Assembly (NCBI GenBank): GCA_964549495.1
Contig: CAZJWJ010000069.1
Coordinates: forward strand, 1 to 27,533
DNA length: 27,533 bases
Direction: 5' to 3'
Source of the DNA: JACKBJ01 sp964549495
Lineage (GTDB): Bacteria; Chloroflexota; Anaerolineae; Epilineales; Epilineaceae
Shown here piece by piece: positions 25,222 through 27,533 of the stretch; the stretch's first letter is position 1, and every line of letters begins with the position of its first letter. Under the pieces are notes generated by a model, which saw only the letters and a program-made list of their open reading frames with translations, had not been told where the DNA came from and made no database searches. The translations under genes and the position numbers were made by a program.

Positions 25222-25278
25222 GATCCGTGTGTGATGGGACTCGCTTTGGAGAACGGCCTGCAGGCTGTCTAACGCGAC

Positions 25279-26142
25279 CTAATCGTCTTCCGATTCCATC
25301 GAGATCCCTTCGCAGCCGCGCATCTCGGGGCCGTAGTCGGCCAGCCGGCGGGCCATGACGCGGATGGCTTCCGGGTTGTCATCGATGAGCAAGAAGTCGC
25401 GCGCGTTGCGGGCGGCGGCTTCGCCGGTGGTGCCGCTGCCGGCGAAGTAGTCGAGCACCAGGTCGCCGGGCCGCGAGTGGACCTTGACGATGCGCTCGAG
25501 GATGCCCAGCGGCTTCTGGGTGGCGTAGCCGGTGCGTTCGGCGGCGCGGGTGCCGACGATGGTATGCCACCAGACATCGGTGGGCGTCTTGCCGCGCGCG
25601 GCCTTCTCCTGGCCGACCAGGCCGGGGGCCATGTAGGGGATGCGGTCCATGGCATCGTAGTCGAAGGTGTAGCGCTTCGGGTCGCGGGCGTACCACAGGA
25701 TGGTGTCGTGCTTGGCCGGCCAGCGCCGCTTGGATCGCCCGCCGTAGTCGTAGGCCCAGATGATCTCGTTGAGGAAGCTCTCGCGGCCGAAGATCTCGTC
25801 CAGGAGCAGCTTGCAGTAATGCGCCTCGCGGTAGTCGATGTGCAGAAAGAAGCTGCCCCCGGCGGCCAGCAGGCGTCGGCCCTCCTCCAGGCGCGGCGCC
25901 AGGAAGGCCAGGTAGTCGTCGAAGCGATCGGCGTAGCCGCTGCTGCCCAGCTGCGTCGTCCGGTAGCGCCGGCCGCCGAAGCCGGTGCGGTCGCCCGCCT
26001 CCTCGTCGCGCTCGGTGCGCAAGCGGGTGCGCGACTGGCGCTTGCCGGTGTTGAAGGGCGGGTCGATGTAGATCAGGTCGGCCACACCGTCCGGCAGGCC
26101 GGCCAGGATCTCCAGGTTGTCGCCGTAGACGATGCTGCCCAT
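25279..26142 (-). CDS. Orphan beta-class DNA methyltransferase (N6-adenine or N4-cytosine)
   Basis: A 287-aa site-specific DNA methyltransferase of the N6_N4_Mtase family. Catalytic motif IV is IDPPFNTGK (D27) near the N-terminus and SAM motif I is DYFAGSGTTGEAA (231-243) near the C-terminus, the order that defines the beta class. GYATQKPLGILERIVKVHS (motif X) precedes motif I. DPPF suggests adenine as target. The protein is shorter than type III Mod subunits (600 aa or more) and no restriction endonuclease gene is next to it, so it is an orphan or lone enzyme. GGAG lies 8 bases before the ATG. It is the second gene of a - strand pair after the DUF368 gene, 76 bp downstream. Recognition site is unknown. 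Confidence 0.9.
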   Translation of the reverse strand: MGSIVYGDNLEILAGLPDGVADLIYIDPPFNTGKRQSRTRLRTERDEEAGDRTGFGGRRYRTTQLGSSGYADRFDDYLAFLAPRLEEGRRLLAAGGSFFLHIDYREAHYCKLLLDEIFGRESFLNEIIWAYDYGGRSKRRWPAKHDTILWYARDPKRYTFDYDAMDRIPYMAPGLVGQEKAARGKTPTDVWWHTIVGTRAAERTGYATQKPLGILERIVKVHSRPGDLVLDYFAGSGTTGEAAARNARDFLLIDDNPEAIRVMARRLADYGPEMRGCEGISMESEDD

Positions 26143-26190
26143 CGCTTCGACTCCGATCTCGGCCGCTGCGTGCCCGGCGGAATGCGGGGC

Positions 26191-26230
26191 GCGCCGGCTC
26201 AGTTCTCGTCGCGCCGGCTCAGCCCTCGTC
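26191..26230. repeat. 20-bp tandem duplication over the end of the DUF368 gene
   Basis: Two adjacent 20-bp units (26191-26210 and 26211-26230) begin GCGCCGGCTCAG and end CTCGTC, differing at two bases (TT versus CC). One unit holds the stop codon of the DUF368 gene and the other is a duplicate beyond it, each copy carrying a TCA (stop on the - strand). It appears to be a recent slippage event that did not change the coding end. Confidence 0.7.
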
Positions 26231-27163
26231 GCGGTGATGCGCGAAGCGGTCGATGACCAGCACCAGCGCGAAGCCCAGCAGCGCCAGGCCCAAGACCGCC
26301 CAGGTCTCGGCGCCGAGGCCGGCTGGCAGAACGTTGATCTCCTCGAGCGGCACCGGGATCCCGTGGCTGTCGATGCGGGTCGACAGGACCTCCTTCCAGG
26401 GCCAGATCTTGCGCAGCGAGCCGGCCATCAGGCCGATGAGCAAGGCCACCGTCAGGTCGTGGTGATGGCGGAAGGCCCAGCTGACCAGCCGGGCGAAGCT
26501 CATCAGGCCGATGGCCGCGCCGGTGGCCACCAAGAAGAGGATCAGGAAGTTGCGGTCGTTGACCGCCGCCAGCACCTCGCGGTACTTGCCCATCAGCAGC
26601 AGGATGAAGGAGCCCGAGATGCCCGGCAGGATCATGGCGCAGATGGCGATGGCCCCACTGAGCAGGAAGAACCACCAGGTGCTGGGGGTCTCGGTGGGCA
26701 CCAGCCCGACGATCAGGTAGGCGGCGAGGGCGGCCAGGCCGGCCGCCAGCAGCTTGCCACCGTCCCAGCGTTTCACCCGCCCCCAGACCGTGAACACCGA
26801 AGCGGTGACCAGCCCGAAGAAGAAGCCATAGAGCATCTCCGGCTGGTTCTCGAACATCCACTCCAGGCCGCGCGCAAGGCTGAAGATGGCCAGAAAGATC
26901 CCGCCGGCCAAGGCGACCAGGAAGGCCAGCGGCACCCGGTCCAGGGCCTCGCGCCAGCGCCCCCGGAGCAGCAGGCGCAGGGCGGCGGCATCGAAGCTGC
27001 GGATGCCCTCGATCAGCTCTTCGTAGATGCCGAAGATGAAGGCCATCGTGCCGCCCGAGACGCCGGGCACGACGTCGGCGGCACCCATGCCGAAGCCCTG
27101 CAAGACGACCAGGGCGTAGTCGCGCGGGCTGCGGCGGCGGGGCGTGGTAGGGGCGTCGTCCAT
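26219..27163 (-). CDS. DUF368 membrane protein, PopT-type polyprenyl-phosphate transporter
   Basis: A 314-aa polytopic membrane protein with about eight hydrophobic segments. The two halves carry related signatures: VPGVSGGTMAFIFGIYEEL near the N-terminus and AMILPGISGSFILLLMGKY in the middle, an internal duplication typical of DUF368. The family was recently shown to include PopT, which flips undecaprenyl phosphate back to the inner face so it can be reused for wall and glycan synthesis. That fits the glycan genes nearby. The ATG at 27163 is used; the open frame runs upstream to 27517 but that part is not like the family and overlaps the hairpin region. Function is inferred from the family. 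Confidence 0.88.
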   Translation of the reverse strand: MDDAPTTPRRRSPRDYALVVLQGFGMGAADVVPGVSGGTMAFIFGIYEELIEGIRSFDAAALRLLLRGRWREALDRVPLAFLVALAGGIFLAIFSLARGLEWMFENQPEMLYGFFFGLVTASVFTVWGRVKRWDGGKLLAAGLAALAAYLIVGLVPTETPSTWWFFLLSGAIAICAMILPGISGSFILLLMGKYREVLAAVNDRNFLILFLVATGAAIGLMSFARLVSWAFRHHHDLTVALLIGLMAGSLRKIWPWKEVLSTRIDSHGIPVPLEEINVLPAGLGAETWAVLGLALLGFALVLVIDRFAHHRDEG

Positions 27164-27286
27164 GGTCGGGATCCTGTTCGGGGCTGGAGATCGCGGCGCG
27201 CTGCGTGGCGGTCGGCGATCGACGGAAGCGTCTCTTGGCGGGCGCTCTGGTCGGATGCGCGGGCTGGGCCTGCCGCTAGCCTGGCC
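27164..27286. other. Leader side of the DUF368 gene, nothing else recognised
   Basis: About 120 bp of GC-rich sequence upstream of the DUF368 ATG. It must hold the ribosome-binding site (AGGA about 9 bases from the ATG) and perhaps the promoter on the - strand, but I see no clear -35/-10 pair. The TATAAT region at 27287 read on the other strand gives ATTATA and could serve as a divergent -10. Confidence 0.3.
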
Positions 27287-27307
27287 TATAATGCCCGAGC
27301 CGGCTCG
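27287..27307 (+). promoter_or_regulatory. TATAAT promoter with a 12-bp palindrome at the start site
   Basis: A perfect TATAAT (27287-27292) is followed at 27296-27307 by the perfect palindrome CGAGCCGGCTCG, placed exactly where transcription should begin. The -35 box is poor (CTGGGC with a 17-base spacer). A palindrome at +1 suggests an operator for a regulator. Confidence 0.5.
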
Positions 27308-27338
27308 CCTCGCGCCAGCCGGTGGCGGTGGCAGACCA

Positions 27339-27356
27339 CCCGCCAGACCAAAACTG
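27339..27356 (+). repeat. Direct repeat copy 1 (GACCAAAACTG)
   Basis: CCCGCCAGACCAAAACTG. It differs at one base (A versus T at the seventh position) from the copy 109 bases downstream. An AAAA run is rare in this GC-rich DNA, so the match is unlikely to be chance. Confidence 0.7.
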
Positions 27357-27447
27357 CGGCGGTGCCAGCAGCCTGCGCGCTCGATCCCGTCGGGATCTCC
27401 GAGCTCTTGCTCGGGGAGCGTCGGCGACTTCGGGTCGCTCGCCCCTA

Positions 27448-27465
27448 CCCGCCTGACCAAAACTG
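27448..27465 (+). repeat. Direct repeat copy 2 (GACCAAAACTG)
   Basis: CCCGCCTGACCAAAACTG, 17 of 18 identical to copy 1 and followed by GAGGG, which joins its last G to make a ribosome-binding-site-like GGAGGG. Confidence 0.7.
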
Positions 27466-27477
27466 GAGGGATGATAG

Positions 27478-27533
27478 GTGTGCCCATCCGGGCCGGCAAC
27501 CCGCCGGCCAGATCCACAGCCCGCGACGTCCGG
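27478..27533 (+). CDS. Possible start of a gene running off the window
   Basis: GTG at 27478 lies seven bases after GGAGGG and stays open for 18 codons to the window end. An ATG at 27471 also stays open but is too close to the GGAGGG. The start of the frame contains the strong hairpin 27491-27509. Too short to identify; listed only because the upstream promoter and leader imply a gene. Confidence 0.2.
   Translation, partial: MCPSGPATRRPDPQPATS

Larger units (their letters stand above)
27321..27509 (+). ncRNA. Candidate structured leader or small RNA with five hairpins
   Basis: Hairpins in order: 27324-27344 (GGCGGTGG pairing with CCACC/GCC around loop CAGA and one bulged C); 27383-27397 (GATCCCG/CGGGATC, one-base centre, so a short stem); 27399-27414 (CCGAGC TCTT GCTCGG); 27424-27438 (GCGAC/GTCGC with TTCGG loop); 27491-27509 (GGCCGGC AACCC GCCGGCC). 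Hairpins two to four sit between two copies of an 18-bp repeat containing GACCAAAACTG. A Shine-Dalgarno-like GGAGGG at 27465-27470 abuts the second copy. It does not match tRNA, tmRNA, RNase P, SRP or any riboswitch I can recall. Best read as a structured 5' leader of the gene beyond the window, or a standalone RNA. Confidence 0.45.

Noticed and set aside
25222..25278. Intrinsic terminator between the convergent toxin and methyltransferase genes
   Set aside because: Only a 10-bp palindrome, GCCTGCAGGC (25256-25265), is present, without loop or T-tract.
24156..25278. Integrase, insertion sequence or attachment site around the TA module
   Set aside because: No transposase or integrase frame and no matching flanking repeats were found, only the compositional shift.
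27300..27470. tRNA (including tRNA-Sec), tmRNA, RNase P or SRP RNA
   Set aside because: No GGTTCGAATCC-type T-loop, no acceptor stem, and no signature stretch of the other RNAs; the hairpin order does not fit any of them.

Overview
This is a 27.5 kb stretch of a high-GC bacterial chromosome, very densely coded and mostly on the + strand. No rRNA, tRNA, CRISPR array or insertion sequence is visible. The source is probably an uncultured Chloroflexota-like (Anaerolineae-type) bacterium. This rests on the extra C-terminal domain after the OB fold of DnaE, the large secreted S8 protease carrying CarboxypepD_reg, DUF11 and amidotransferase-like modules and ending in an LPW-type tail, and the overall gene mix. 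Without a database search the phylum call is only moderate.

Layout. (1) 231-4160 dnaE, preceded by an extended -10 promoter. (2) 4368-5273 acyl-CoA/acyl-lipid desaturase with its own promoter. (3) 5285-8982 three glycosyltransferases (GT4, GT4, GT9) for a surface glycan. (4) 9175-9891 a two-cupin protein behind a good sigma-70-like promoter. (5) 10016-20149 a long, tightly packed run: a 1532-aa secreted subtilisin-like protease, a 408-aa coiled-coil protein, selB (so the cell should make selenoproteins), a GT2 and a polyisoprenyl-phosphate sugar-phosphotransferase. (6) 20259-24155 a translationally coupled hrcA-dnaJ-prmA-rsmE operon with a promoter overlapping the stop codon of the upstream gene. 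(7) 24229-25221 a toxin-antitoxin module of visibly lower GC: a Phd/YefM-RHH fusion antitoxin and a PIN (VapC) toxin, with palindromic operators inside the promoter. (8) On the - strand, a DUF368/PopT-type polyprenyl-phosphate transporter (27163-26219) followed by an orphan beta-class DNA methyltransferase (26142-25279). (9) 27164-27533 is gene-free and contains a promoter-like TATAAT, a 12-bp palindrome, and a run of strong hairpins bracketed by two copies of an 18-bp repeat. It looks like a structured leader or a small RNA.

Functionally, the GT4/GT4/GT9 cluster, the GT2 plus phosphoglycosyltransferase pair and PopT (recycling of the undecaprenyl-phosphate carrier) all fit cell-envelope polysaccharide synthesis. 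The hrcA operon couples heat-shock control to a chaperone and to modification enzymes of the ribosome. The most unusual parts are the hairpin array at the right end, the fused antitoxin with its operator, the architecture of the protease, the degenerate RsmE, and selB sitting inside a glycan operon.
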